A program made the translations under genes and the position numbers. A DNA stretch of 64,000 nt, taken from Ignavibacteria bacterium (GTDB lineage: Bacteria; Bacteroidota; Ignavibacteria; Kapaibacteriales; Kapaibacteriaceae). The DNA lies in NCBI GenBank assembly GCA_016707005.1, contig JADJIQ010000002.1, positions 434,001 to 498,000 of the forward strand. The letters are read 5' to 3'. Below are positions 1 through 8,594 of this stretch, in pieces; within the stretch, counting starts at the first letter, position 1, and each line of letters opens with the position of its first letter. Under the pieces are notes generated by a model, which made no database searches, had not been told where the DNA came from, and was given only the letters and a program-made list of their open reading frames with translations.

Positions 1-276
1 CTCGAATCGTCGATGAACAAACGTCGATACGATCTTGAACGCGCAAAAGCCGATCATCGATTCTACCGTGAGGATGTTCAGCGGAAGAGATCAACAATGG
101 AGCTTACGCAACGATCGTTTGAAGAAGCACTGCGTCAGGCAGAACAGGGTCGGTTGCTCGCGAGTGAATTATCACAGGCAGAATTCACAGCTAAGCAGGC
201 CACCACAGAGTATCTGAGATCGATCTACAATCTCATCCAGGCAGCCCTTACCATTCAACGGATCACGCGATCGTAG
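1..276 (+). CDS. Outer-membrane efflux protein (TolC-like), C-terminal end only
   Basis: The reading frame is open at the left window edge, so only the last 91 residues are visible. They form a long Arg/Glu/Gln-rich amphipathic helix followed by a second helix, with little else. This is the pattern of the last periplasmic coiled coil of TolC-family outer-membrane channels, where the helix returns to the membrane just before the C-terminus. No complete domain is present, so the family call rests on pattern alone. The end overlaps the convergent gene at 263-736 by 14 bp. It could instead be another coiled-coil periplasmic protein. Confidence 0.5.
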   Translation, partial: LESSMNKRRYDLERAKADHRFYREDVQRKRSTMELTQRSFEEALRQAEQGRLLASELSQAEFTAKQATTEYLRSIYNLIQAALTIQRITRS

Positions 277-736
277 GGGGCTTCGGGATACTCTTGAACG
301 TCATTTCAACGATAGGTCTATCCTCATCGCTGAGCGTTCCGATCAGTTCCACCGCATGCGCATACGACGCACGATAATCGTCGATACGTCCGGCTGCATG
401 AGCCGCGCGTGCATGGATCGCATGCGCAAAGGCCAGTTCCCAGGCCTCCGTCTCTCGTGTTGAAAAATACCCATACATTTTACGTGCATAGGCATATGCC
501 GTCTGCCCCATGCCACACAGCGCATGTACCTCTGCTAGAAGCATCGTCGCTCGCATGTGATTGAGCTCCGTCCCTACAATGGACCAATGCCATGCTGATG
601 CATGTGCCGCGTTGAGCATCTCCAGATCTTCGTCAGGCGTTCTTTCGCGTATAGAGAGTTGCCACGCAAGATTATTCGCCTCCACGGCCATATAGCGGTG
701 TCGAGCAGCGATCTCTTCAGGGGTAAGCGGTTCCAT
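263..736 (-). CDS. Hypothetical soluble helical protein, TPR-like
   Basis: A 157-residue protein that I do not recognise as a named family. It has no signal peptide or membrane segment. The sequence is almost entirely alpha-helical, rich in Ala, His, Tyr and Trp. Paired helices with small residues at regular spacing (for example around residues 65-85 and 100-130) resemble tetratricopeptide repeats, so a role in protein-protein contact is possible. The start ATG at 736 is the only good one. It converges on the TolC-like gene, with overlapping 3' ends. The neighbours say nothing about its job. Confidence 0.55.
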   Translation of the reverse strand: MEPLTPEEIAARHRYMAVEANNLAWQLSIRERTPDEDLEMLNAAHASAWHWSIVGTELNHMRATMLLAEVHALCGMGQTAYAYARKMYGYFSTRETEAWELAFAHAIHARAAHAAGRIDDYRASYAHAVELIGTLSDEDRPIVEMTFKSIPKPPTIA

Positions 737-817
737 GCGTCCAATCTAACGAAGTCACGTTCAGGCCCAAACATTACACGATAGGTCCACCAAACATTAT
801 GCAAGGACCCATCACGT

Positions 818-1374
818 ATGTACACTCACGATTTGCCCACCCGTAGGCTTGCTCGGAGACCACAATGGGACTATCGTTCGCCCGCGGCCTACTTTATAAC
901 GATCGTGACAAATCCACGTCGCCCCCTCTTCGGAACATTCAGCAGAGAGGGATTAACACTTTCTATTGCCGGAGAGGTCGCATTTGAAACCTGGGTAAGG
1001 GGCGACACCATAACACCCAACATCGTCACGCTCCCCGAAGAGAGCATTGTCATGCCAGACCACACGCACGCATACTGTGGATCCTCGACCCGGACGAACC
1101 CGAACTGCGAGACCCCGAGACCCTTTATCGTAGGAGCCTGATGAGGATGGGTAGCTCCGATTATCCTACAAACAGACAGCGCTCCGTTGGTGCCATCGTG
1201 GGATCATACAAGTCCGCTACATCCAGACAGATTCACGAACTCGGCCTAACCACACACCCAAACATCTGGCAACGCGGATATCACGACCGCATTATCCGAG
1301 ACACACGTTCTCTCGAAGCCATCCGAGCATACATCCGCAACAACCCCATACGTGCACGACAACGCGGACGATAA
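818..1374 (+). pseudogene. REP-associated tyrosine transposase (RAYT, Y1_Tnp/IS200-like), frameshifted
   Basis: Two overlapping frames together give one RAYT of about 185 residues. The first frame has the typical N-terminus (YRSPAAYFITIVT) and the HUH metal/nuclease motif HTH in MPDHTHA. The second has GAIVGSYKSAT, NIWQRGYHDRIIRD and the C-terminal IRNNP signature. Joining them needs one extra A after the GCA codon at 1070-1072, which restores the expected HAILWI continuation. A one-base deletion there therefore explains the break. RAYTs are HUH single-strand nucleases that act on REP palindromes, and a REP array starts right at the stop codon. The gene is probably inactive unless the indel is a sequencing error. 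Confidence 0.85.
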
Positions 1375-1795
1375 ACGTAGGGGCGACGCCCCGCGTCGCC
1401 CGTTTGAAATGGACGCGTCGCCCGTTTGATTATGATGCGTCGCCCGTGTATCGGACCACACAACGCGGACGATAAACGTAGGGGCGACGCCCCGCGTGGC
1501 CCGTTCGTTTACGATGCGTCGCCCGTTTGAAACGGACGCGTCGCCCGTGTATCGGACCACACGACGCGGACGATAAACGTAGGGGCGACGCCCCGCGTCG
1601 CCCGTTTGAAATGAATGCGTCGCCCGTTTGAAATGAATGCGTCGCCCGTTTGAAATGTGCGTCGCCCGTTTGAAATGAATGCGTCGTCGGCCCATTTCGT
1701 ATTCGTTCCCCCCGCCCACCATTTCGTATTCGGGCGACGTCCCATTTCAAACATCTCGGGCGACGCGGGGCGTCGCCCCTACACCATTTCCGCGA
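1362..1795. repeat. REP/BIME array downstream of the RAYT gene
   Basis: A gene-free stretch built of palindromic repeats whose head is GTAGGGGCGACGCCCC followed by GCGTCGCCC. Forward heads lie at about 1377, 1478 and 1579. An inverted copy closes the array at 1757-1782. The three forward heads are exactly 101 bp apart, and each 101-bp unit begins with a copy of the last codons of the transposase gene. Between 1595 and 1690 shorter 20-22-bp units (gcgtcgcccgtttgaaatg) repeat four times. A GTAG tetranucleotide at the REP foot is a known feature of RAYT-linked REPs. No ORF across this region looks like a gene. Confidence 0.85.
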
Positions 1796-1796
1796 A

Positions 1797-1823
1797 TTAA
1801 TCATTTGTTTTAATCATTTGTTT
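1797..1823 (+). promoter_or_regulatory. 13-bp direct repeat upstream of the TetR gene, candidate operator
   Basis: TTAATCATTTGTT occurs twice head to tail (1797-1809 and 1810-1822), 16 bp before the ATG of the TetR-family gene. It is AT-rich in GC-richer surroundings and sits where an autoregulating TetR repressor of the efflux operon would bind or where its promoter would lie. The operator role is inferred from position and repetition only. Confidence 0.4.
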
Positions 1824-1838
1824 AACCTATGTTGCGTC

Positions 1839-2456
1839 ATGCCCCCTACCGACATAACCACGATGGAAAAGATCCGCGATGCGGCACAGCGACTCTTTGT
1901 ACTACAAGGGTTCTCGGCCACAACCACGCGCGACATCGCAAAGGAAGCTGGGATCAACCTAGCGTTGGTGAATTATTACTTCGGGAGTAAACAGAACCTC
2001 TTCAGGATCATCATGATCGACCACATGAAGGGGTTTCTAACGGGGCTTCGTGTTGGTATCAACGACCCTAGCCGTGGTCTTGAAGAGAAGTTTGAATTCA
2101 TGGCGGATTCCTATATCTCGATGTTGTTGGTACAGCCGGATATTCCTCTTTTCATCCTGAGAAGTCTGCGCGAAGAACCAAATGTTCTATTCCATGAAGT
2201 TGGGATCGGTCCTGTCCTGACAGACTCCTTACTCATGAAGGAGATCAACGATACGCTCAAGGCAAACGGGTCAACCTCGATCTCACCATACCAGATCTTC
2301 GTCAACCTCATGGGCCTTTGCGTGTTCCCCTTCATTGCGCGTCCGATCATGCAAATGGCAAGCGGGATGGACGACGAACACTACAACGAGTTGATGAATG
2401 AACGACGGTCCCTCATTGCAAAGTGGATGATGGCTATGCTCACTGTTCAGCACTGA
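1839..2456 (+). CDS. TetR/AcrR-family transcriptional regulator
   Basis: A 205-residue regulator. The N-terminus carries the TetR helix-turn-helix: IRDAAQRLFVLQGFSATTTRDIA, then AGINLALVNYYFGSK, at about residues 10-50. The rest is the helical ligand-binding domain, ending in a CECR6/YbiH-like region. I chose the ATG at 1839 because an upstream TTG falls inside a direct repeat; 1863 is also possible. It lies 4 bp before an outer-membrane factor gene and heads a full efflux operon, the arrangement of E. coli ybiH-ybhGFSR. It most likely represses the operon and itself, and is released by the exported compound. Confidence 0.85.
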   Translation: MPPTDITTMEKIRDAAQRLFVLQGFSATTTRDIAKEAGINLALVNYYFGSKQNLFRIIMIDHMKGFLTGLRVGINDPSRGLEEKFEFMADSYISMLLVQPDIPLFILRSLREEPNVLFHEVGIGPVLTDSLLMKEINDTLKANGSTSISPYQIFVNLMGLCVFPFIARPIMQMASGMDDEHYNELMNERRSLIAKWMMAMLTVQH

Positions 2457-2460
2457 CGAT

Positions 2461-3732
2461 ATGAAGAACTCCATCTCACTCACGCTCATCCTTCTGCTCG
2501 CCTCCACTCTAAGTCAAGGGGCTGATCTCACGCTCGACACATGTTTGAAGAGAGCACGTGTGAACTATCCACTGAGTAAACAGTCGGATCTCATTGCACG
2601 CTCGGAATCGTATTCCATCGACAATGCCTATCGCGGCTATCTGCCGCAGCTCTATATCGTTGGTCACGCCTCCTATCAATCAGAGGTCACCGAAGTACCT
2701 GTGCGTATTCCCGGTTTTTCCTTTGAGCCCCTTTCCAAGGATCAGTACCGGATCCATGCAGAACTGAACCAAATGATCTACGATGGCGGCTCGATGGGCA
2801 AACAGAGCACGATCGCCTCTGCCAATGCAGCCGTAAGCAAGGAACAACTGGAAGTTGAACTCAACAAACTCCGGGATCGCGTTCAGAACCTGTACTTCGG
2901 GATCTTGCTGCTCTCTGAACAGATCGAACAGATACGCTTGAAGATCGCTGATATCGATGCCACCATTTCCTCCGTGCGAGGTGCTGTGGAGAATGGAGCG
3001 GCCCTGAAAAGCACGTTGGCTCTCCTTGAAGCGGAATCACTCACGGCAAGGCAGAAGCAGATCGGTTTGAGGTCGAGCCGACAGAGCTATGCGGCGATGC
3101 TCGGCATGCTGATCGGAACACAGGTTGACACCACAACCCGACTCATACGTCCAGGGGACATCCCCCTGTCTGATACGATACGACGTCCGGAATTGCCCCT
3201 CTTTGCCGCCCAACAGGAAGCGATAACCGCTCGCAAAGAGCTGATCACCACTCGATACATCCCGCGCATTTCTGCCTTTGCAACAGGGGGCTATGGGCGT
3301 CCCGGACTCGATATGCTCAAGAACGAATTCCGTCCGTTCTACATAGTGGGACTCCGACTCAACTGGCAACTCACAGACCTCTACGCATCGTCATCCGAAC
3401 AGGATCTGTTGGAAGTTGAACAAGCAACAATTGGTGTGCAGCGCGAGACCTTCTTGCTCAATACCCGTGTGACGATGACCCAACAACGTCAAGAGATCAC
3501 TACCTACGATGAGATGCTCCGCCTTGATGACGAGATCGTGAACAAACGATCAAGTGTCCTCGCGTCATCGAAAGCGCAGGTTGAAAACGGTACACGAACA
3601 GCACACGACTATATGCGCGATCTCAACGACCTCGATGTGGCACGACGAGACAGATCGTTTCATGCCATCCAACGTGACCTTACCATCCATATGCATGCTT
3701 CCACGACAGGCACAACGGGAGACAGACCATGA
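2461..3732 (+). CDS. TolC-family outer-membrane efflux channel
   Basis: A 423-residue protein with a signal peptide (about residues 1-20, ending SQG-A). It has two outer-membrane-efflux repeats of coiled-coil helices: DTCLKRARVNYPLSKQ near the start, then a long heptad region around 100-190, and a second copy around 230-400. It would form the outer-membrane exit duct for the ABC-2 transporter encoded downstream. The gene starts 4 bp after the TetR stop and its own stop overlaps the HlyD start by ATGA, so the genes are translationally coupled. The family is clear; the substrate cannot be read from sequence. Confidence 0.85.
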   Translation: MKNSISLTLILLLASTLSQGADLTLDTCLKRARVNYPLSKQSDLIARSESYSIDNAYRGYLPQLYIVGHASYQSEVTEVPVRIPGFSFEPLSKDQYRIHAELNQMIYDGGSMGKQSTIASANAAVSKEQLEVELNKLRDRVQNLYFGILLLSEQIEQIRLKIADIDATISSVRGAVENGAALKSTLALLEAESLTARQKQIGLRSSRQSYAAMLGMLIGTQVDTTTRLIRPGDIPLSDTIRRPELPLFAAQQEAITARKELITTRYIPRISAFATGGYGRPGLDMLKNEFRPFYIVGLRLNWQLTDLYASSSEQDLLEVEQATIGVQRETFLLNTRVTMTQQRQEITTYDEMLRLDDEIVNKRSSVLASSKAQVENGTRTAHDYMRDLNDLDVARRDRSFHAIQRDLTIHMHASTTGTTGDRP

Positions 3733-4637
3733 ATACTATGAAGTACATCACCTCCCTATCGCTCTGGATAGCAGTATCGCTCCTTCTCTTCTCCTGCTCA
3801 AAGAACGGAGCCGAATTCGATGCATCGGGTACGTTTGAGTCTGTGGAGACCATCATTTCTGCCGAGACCGCGGGACGTCTGGATTCCTTTGCCATCGAGG
3901 AAGGTCAGCTGTTGCAGGCAGATCAGCTCGTAGGCTTCATCGACACAACCCAGCTTTCGCTAAAGAAACGTCAGCTCCAAGCACAGATCGATGCTCTCCT
4001 CACCCGACGTCCGGAAATGGCCGTTCAAATAGCATCCCTCACTGAACAGATCAAGTCCGCCACCCGCGAACGCCACCGGGTTGAGAGACTGATGCGTGCA
4101 GATGCCGCCACACAAAAACAGTTCGACGACGCAACCTCCAATGTGGAAGTGCTCACTCGACAACTCGATGCCTTGCGATCCAACCTGCGTACTACAACAA
4201 GCGGACTGGAAAGCGAAACTCAACCATTGGTCTCTCAGATCTTGCAGATCGACGATCAGCTGATAAAGAGCAGGATCGTTTCGCCAATGAATGGAACCGT
4301 CCTCACCTCATACGCCGAACAGTATGAGATGACGGGTCCAGGAAAGCCCCTTTTCAAAATGGCCGATATCTCAACAATGATCCTGCGCGCCTATGTAACG
4401 GGTGATCAGTTCTCACAGATCACAATCGGTCAAAAGATGAAGGTCTATGTTGATAAGGGGGCTAAGGACTACACCACCTACGATGGCACCGTAACGTGGG
4501 TGAGCTCCAAGGCAGAATTCACTCCAAAGACCATCCAGACAAAGGACGAACGAGCAAACCTTGTCTATGCTATCAAGATCTCTGTACCCAATGATGGAAA
4601 GATCAAGATCGGGATGTATGGGGAAGTGAGATTCTAA
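3729..4637 (+). CDS. HlyD/YbhG-type periplasmic adaptor lipoprotein
   Basis: A 302-residue membrane-fusion protein. The N-terminus is a lipoprotein signal with lipobox LFSC (Cys23). Then comes a biotinyl-lipoyl half motif (SAETAGRLDSFAIEEGQ), a helical hairpin at about residues 75-165 with heptad repeats, the second lipoyl half (IVSPMNGTVLTSYAEQ) and a beta-barrel domain to the C-terminus. It would bridge the inner-membrane permease to the TolC channel. It overlaps the TolC gene by 4 bp and is followed after 13 bp by the first ATPase gene. It matches YbhG of E. coli in length and order of parts. Confidence 0.88.
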   Translation: MNTMKYITSLSLWIAVSLLLFSCSKNGAEFDASGTFESVETIISAETAGRLDSFAIEEGQLLQADQLVGFIDTTQLSLKKRQLQAQIDALLTRRPEMAVQIASLTEQIKSATRERHRVERLMRADAATQKQFDDATSNVEVLTRQLDALRSNLRTTTSGLESETQPLVSQILQIDDQLIKSRIVSPMNGTVLTSYAEQYEMTGPGKPLFKMADISTMILRAYVTGDQFSQITIGQKMKVYVDKGAKDYTTYDGTVTWVSSKAEFTPKTIQTKDERANLVYAIKISVPNDGKIKIGMYGEVRF

Positions 4638-4650
4638 TGACGAATGACCA

Positions 4651-5568
4651 ATGAACACTGTTGAGTTACATAGGGTGACAAAGACCTATGCCAAGGGCAC
4701 GATCACAGCTGTGAGCGATGTGTCCTTTGCGGTAAAGCGCGGCGAGCTGTTCGGACTCATTGGTCCGGATGGTGCCGGGAAGACGAGCATCTTCCGTGTG
4801 TTGGCAACGCTATTGTTGGCTGACAGCGGCACAGCGAGTATCGATGGCCTTGATGTGGTGAAGGACTATCGGCGCATCCGTGAGGTGATCGGCTACATGC
4901 CGGGAAGGTTCTCACTCTATCAAGACCTTACAGTTGAAGAGAATCTCAACTTCTTCGCAACATTGTTTGGAACATCGGTTACAGAAAGTAGAGATCTGAT
5001 CAACGACATCTACGTTCAGCTGGAGCCATTCAAGGATCGAAGAGCAGGCAAGCTGTCAGGCGGGATGAAGCAGAAACTCGCGCTCTGCTGTGCGCTCGTA
5101 CACAGACCATCGGTGTTGTTGCTCGATGAACCGACCACCGGCGTGGACCCCGTTTCTCGAAAAGAGTTCTGGGCAATGCTGGCCAGACTGAAGGAGCAAG
5201 GGATCAGCATAGTAGTCTCCACACCATACATGGACGAAGCCAATCTCTGTGATCGGATCGCCCTCATTCAGTCCGGACGCCTTATGTCCGTTGATACGCC
5301 GGAAGGCATCATTGCCGGATACGACACACCCCTTTTCGGTGCACGTGCTGAGCACATGTACCTCCTTCAACGGTCACTCCTTGCAGATCCGCGAATCGAG
5401 ACGTGTTATACCTTCGGAGAAGAACTCCACCTGACGTTCGTCAATGGGGCTATCCACACCCTTGATGACGTTGTGGAATCCTTGAGAAGCGCGGGACACA
5501 AGGATGTTCTCATCACGTCCATCAGACCCACCATTGAGGACCGCTTCATTCGGTTGATGGCACAATGA
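4651..5568 (+). CDS. ABC-2 type exporter ATPase, first of two (YbhF N-half-like)
   Basis: A 305-residue nucleotide-binding subunit. Walker A is GPDGAGKT (38-45), the ABC signature is LSGGMKQ (135-141), Walker B is VLLLDEPTTGVDP (155-167), and a switch region lies in the C-terminal third. The Asp in GPDGAGKT is typical of the N-terminal half of YbhF. The last 85 residues form the DrrA-like C-terminal extension. It would pair with the next gene product to form the asymmetric ATPase that drives the two ABC-2 permeases. It overlaps the next gene by 4 bp. Confidence 0.9.
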   Translation: MNTVELHRVTKTYAKGTITAVSDVSFAVKRGELFGLIGPDGAGKTSIFRVLATLLLADSGTASIDGLDVVKDYRRIREVIGYMPGRFSLYQDLTVEENLNFFATLFGTSVTESRDLINDIYVQLEPFKDRRAGKLSGGMKQKLALCCALVHRPSVLLLDEPTTGVDPVSRKEFWAMLARLKEQGISIVVSTPYMDEANLCDRIALIQSGRLMSVDTPEGIIAGYDTPLFGARAEHMYLLQRSLLADPRIETCYTFGEELHLTFVNGAIHTLDDVVESLRSAGHKDVLITSIRPTIEDRFIRLMAQ

Positions 5569-6311
5569 CCAACAGCCCGATCATCAGCGTACGTGACCTG
5601 ACGAAGACATTCGGCAGCTTTACCGCCGTAGATGCTATCTCCTTCGACGTTGCCCAAGGTGAGATCTTTGGCTTCCTCGGCGCAAACGGGGCCGGGAAAA
5701 CAACGGCCATGAAGATGTTGTGTGGATTACTCAGTCCTTCGTCCGGGACGGCCACGGTTGCAGGATTCGATCTAGCCACTCAAACGGAGAACGTAAAACG
5801 TCGCATTGGCTACATGAGCCAGAAGTTCTCGTTGTATGAGGATCTCTCGGTAGCAGAGAACATTCAATTCTACGGTGGTATCTACGGACTGACGCGTGCA
5901 GAGATCAAACAAAAGAGCGCTGCATTGGCTGAGGATCTCGGTCTGACAGAAGAGATGCACAAGCTCGTACGATCTCTCCCACTTGGCTGGAAGCAAAAGA
6001 TCGCGTTTTCGGTCGCTCTCTTGCACGATCCAGCCATTGTGTTCCTAGACGAACCTACGGGTGGCGTAGACCCGGTGACTAGACGACAGTTCTGGGACCT
6101 CATCTATCTTGCTGCCCATCGAGGCGTAACGCTCTTTGTTACTACACACTACATGGATGAGGCAGAATATTGCCATCGTGTGTCGATCATGGTCGACGGT
6201 GCGATCAAGGCAATGGGCACACCTCACGAACTCCGCAAGCAATTCGGTTCCTCGTCGATGGATGACGTATTCACCTTGCTGGCACGCGGTGCACAGAGAT
6301 CTGCAGACTGA
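5565..6311 (+). CDS. ABC-2 type exporter ATPase, second (YbhF C-half-like)
   Basis: A 248-residue nucleotide-binding subunit. Walker A is GANGAGKT (39-46) and Walker B is IVFLDEPTGGVDP (158-170). The ABC signature is degenerate: LPLGWKQ at 138-144 in place of LSGGQ. The same degenerate form occurs in the C-terminal half of E. coli YbhF, so it is a family trait and not damage. In E. coli the two halves are fused; here they are two genes overlapping by ATGA. The gene ends 2 bp before the first permease. Confidence 0.9.
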   Translation: MTNSPIISVRDLTKTFGSFTAVDAISFDVAQGEIFGFLGANGAGKTTAMKMLCGLLSPSSGTATVAGFDLATQTENVKRRIGYMSQKFSLYEDLSVAENIQFYGGIYGLTRAEIKQKSAALAEDLGLTEEMHKLVRSLPLGWKQKIAFSVALLHDPAIVFLDEPTGGVDPVTRRQFWDLIYLAAHRGVTLFVTTHYMDEAEYCHRVSIMVDGAIKAMGTPHELRKQFGSSSMDDVFTLLARGAQRSAD

Positions 6312-6313
6312 CC

Positions 6314-7381
6314 ATGAAACAACTCTATACATTCGTTCGGAAAGAGTTTCTTCATGTCCTGCGCGACAGGAAGACCCTTCTCATACTCTTCGGTCTTCCT
6401 GTTATCCAGATCCTCATCTTTGGTTTCGCTCTCACCAATGAAGTGAAACACGCAACGGTGTTCGTTCGCGACGATGCGCATGACGATGCATCACGTGCCC
6501 TCATTGAACGCATCGATGCAAGCCAGGTCTTCGACGTGGTAGAGAGTGAACCGGCTCATCTGAGCCTTGTTATCCCGTCTGGTTTTGCAAATGACCTCTC
6601 CCATAGTGGGCACGCCATGGTGCAGATCATTTCCGATGCCTCAGATCCCAACCGTGCCACTACTCTCAATACGTACCTCACCGCAATCATAGTAGACCAC
6701 CAACTTGCGCTCACAGAGTCACAAGGGTTTCCGTACACCATCCGTACTACAACGCGGTTCCTATACAATCCTCAGCTCAAGGGCGCGCCGAATTTTGTGC
6801 CCGGCGTGATGGCACTCGTCCTCATGCTCGTTTGCGTGATGATGACGTCGATCTCCATCGTGCGAGAGAAGGAACTTGGTACCATGGAGATCCTCCTCGT
6901 TTCGCCGTTTCGACCGTTGATGGTGATCGTTGCGAAGGTGATCCCCTACCTCCTTCTCTCCATCGTCAACATCACGTCGATCCTCCTTCTGAGTGTGTAC
7001 GTCTTGGGCCTACCCATACTTGGCAGCATTCCTCTGCTCTTTGGCATGAGTATCCTCTTCATCATCACATCGCTCGCTCTTGGCGTCCTGGTATCGACGA
7101 TAGCAGCAACCCAACAGGTTGCGATGTTGGTTTCGATGATGGGGATGCTTCTCCCAACCCTTCTCTTCAGCGGGTTCATGTTCCCGATCGAAAACATGCC
7201 CCTTCCCTTACAACTGATAAGCAACCTCATCCCCGCCAAGTGGTACTATAACATCGTAAAGGCCGTGATGATCAAGGGGCTTGGCATTGACGCTATCCTC
7301 AAGGAAGTGGTCATCCTCTTTGGAATGTCCGTCCTCCTTACCGTGATAAGTGTGAGACGATTCAAGGTGAGGCTGGCATGA
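6314..7381 (+). CDS. ABC-2 type permease subunit (YbhS-like)
   Basis: A 355-residue inner-membrane protein. One helix lies near the N-terminus (LLILFGLPVIQILIFGFAL, residues 23-41), followed by a large periplasmic domain to about 165 and five C-terminal membrane segments. The ABC-2 motif SIVREKELGTMEILLVSPF sits between the second and third helices. It heterodimerises by inference with the next gene product, which has the same plan. It overlaps the following permease gene by 4 bp (7378-7381). The substrate is unknown; YbhFSR-type systems are reported to move drugs or cations. Confidence 0.88.
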   Translation: MKQLYTFVRKEFLHVLRDRKTLLILFGLPVIQILIFGFALTNEVKHATVFVRDDAHDDASRALIERIDASQVFDVVESEPAHLSLVIPSGFANDLSHSGHAMVQIISDASDPNRATTLNTYLTAIIVDHQLALTESQGFPYTIRTTTRFLYNPQLKGAPNFVPGVMALVLMLVCVMMTSISIVREKELGTMEILLVSPFRPLMVIVAKVIPYLLLSIVNITSILLLSVYVLGLPILGSIPLLFGMSILFIITSLALGVLVSTIAATQQVAMLVSMMGMLLPTLLFSGFMFPIENMPLPLQLISNLIPAKWYYNIVKAVMIKGLGIDAILKEVVILFGMSVLLTVISVRRFKVRLA

Positions 7382-8496
7382 GGACCTTGCTCTTTCTTCT
7401 GCAAAAGGAGTTTCTCCAGATCTTCCGCGATAGGATCATTCTGGCGATGATCCTCATCATGCCTACAATGCAGTTGATTCTGCTCCCGCTCGCTGCCAAC
7501 TATGAGGTCCGCCATATCGGTGTGAGCATCGTAGACCATGACAGATCAGCGATGTCACATCAGCTCATCATGAAGATCACGGCAACGGACTACTTCGATC
7601 TCGTTCGGTATACGGGGTCCTACCCTGAGGCGCTCCAACTCATCGAATCCAATCAGACCGATGTCATCCTCGAGATCCCCGCTGGCTTTGAGCGATCACT
7701 CGTTCGCGAGAATGAACAGACGCTTTTCATTTCTACCAATGCCATCAATGGCGTGAAGGCAAACATCGGCGCAGCCTACCTCAATCGCATCATTATGGAT
7801 TTCAATTCGGGCGTACGTGCCGACCTTCTTGTTGATGCTAAGGGGCTTGCACAACCCCTCATTGATGTACGAACGATTGACCGCTTCAACCCACATCTTC
7901 TCTACCACGTATTCATGGTACCGGGGATCTTGGCCCTCCTCCTCACCATGATCAGTGTCTATCTCTCGGCACTGAACATCGTACGAGAGAAGGAACTTGG
8001 AACGATCGAGCAGATCAACGTAACCCCGATCACGCGACTCCAGTTTATCTCCGGAAAGCTGATCCCATTCTGGCTCTTGGGGTTTGTGACGCTCACCATC
8101 GGACTCCTTGTTGCTCGGTTTGTCTATGGCATCGTCCCGGTAGGCAACATCGGACTCATCTACCTCTTCAGTGGCGTCTACCTCACTGCCGTACTTGGCC
8201 TGGGACTGCTCATTTCCACCGTTGCCGAGACCCAACAGCAGGCAATGTTCGTGGCATTTTTCTTCATGATGATCTTCATTATGATGGGCGGGCTCTTCAC
8301 GTCGATCGAGAGCATGCCGATGTGGGCACAGTGGCTTACCTACCTCAATCCTGTACGGTATATCATTGAAGTAATGAGACTTGTGATCTTGAAGGGGGCC
8401 GGCCTCAGTGAGATCCGTTTCCATTTCCTCGTGGTGGCCGCGATGGCCGTTGTCCTCAATACCTGGGCTGTTCTGAAGTATCGAAAGATGGCGTAA
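7378..8496 (+). CDS. ABC-2 type permease subunit (YbhR-like)
   Basis: A 372-residue paralogue of the preceding permease with the same topology: helix 1 (IILAMILIMPTMQLILLPLA), a periplasmic domain up to about residue 175, then five helices. The motif NIVREKELGTIEQINVTPI marks the ABC-2 family. It is the last gene of the efflux operon. After it come a short spacer with a promoter-like box and a tandem repeat, then icd. No clear terminator lies between. Confidence 0.88.
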   Translation: MRTLLFLLQKEFLQIFRDRIILAMILIMPTMQLILLPLAANYEVRHIGVSIVDHDRSAMSHQLIMKITATDYFDLVRYTGSYPEALQLIESNQTDVILEIPAGFERSLVRENEQTLFISTNAINGVKANIGAAYLNRIIMDFNSGVRADLLVDAKGLAQPLIDVRTIDRFNPHLLYHVFMVPGILALLLTMISVYLSALNIVREKELGTIEQINVTPITRLQFISGKLIPFWLLGFVTLTIGLLVARFVYGIVPVGNIGLIYLFSGVYLTAVLGLGLLISTVAETQQQAMFVAFFFMMIFIMMGGLFTSIESMPMWAQWLTYLNPVRYIIEVMRLVILKGAGLSEIRFHFLVVAAMAVVLNTWAVLKYRKMA

Positions 8497-8518
8497 CCCG
8501 GTTCCCACCCCTGAATCG

Positions 8519-8526
8519 TACATTTG
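8519..8526 (+). promoter_or_regulatory. TAnnTTTG promoter box upstream of icd
   Basis: TACATTTG matches the Bacteroidota -7 element TAnnTTTG. It lies 68 bp before the icd ATG and just ahead of the GTAACC tandem repeat, so the repeat would be transcribed as most of the 5' UTR. Confidence 0.45.
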
Positions 8527-8532
8527 CCATTC

Positions 8533-8594
8533 GTAACCCCGTAACCCCGTAACCACGTAACCCCGTAACCCTGTAACCCTGTAACCCCGTAACC
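8533..8594. repeat. 8-bp tandem repeat (GTAACCCC) abutting the icd start codon
   Basis: Nearly eight head-to-tail copies of GTAACCCC with single-base variants (CAC, CCT) fill the spacer and run directly into the ATG of icd. They leave no room for a Shine-Dalgarno sequence. The last unit continues into the start codon as GTAACCATG. Confidence 0.9.

Noticed and set aside
1375..1700. Possible CRISPR array
   Set aside because: Repeats are palindromic, of mixed length (20-101 bp), without uniform unique spacers, and no cas gene is near. They match REP/BIME structure next to a RAYT.
1246..1722. Minus-strand ORFs of 80-158 codons across the REP array
   Set aside because: Their translation is only the repeat read through (ISNGRR, FKRATH units). 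No start context or family is present; the DNA is a REP array.
818..1795. Complete insertion sequence with terminal inverted repeats
   Set aside because: No terminal inverted repeats or target duplication flank the transposase; the gene is a RAYT, which moves REPs and not itself as a classical IS.
1818..1838. TTG start for the TetR gene
   Set aside because: It falls inside the 13-bp direct repeat and adds residues not seen in TetR proteins; the ATG at 1839 or 1863 is more likely.
7696..8556. Minus-strand ORF of 286 codons opposite the second ABC-2 permease
   Set aside because: The composition is a complement shadow (His/Glu/Asp-rich) of a hydrophobic membrane gene, and it crosses the GTAACC repeat.
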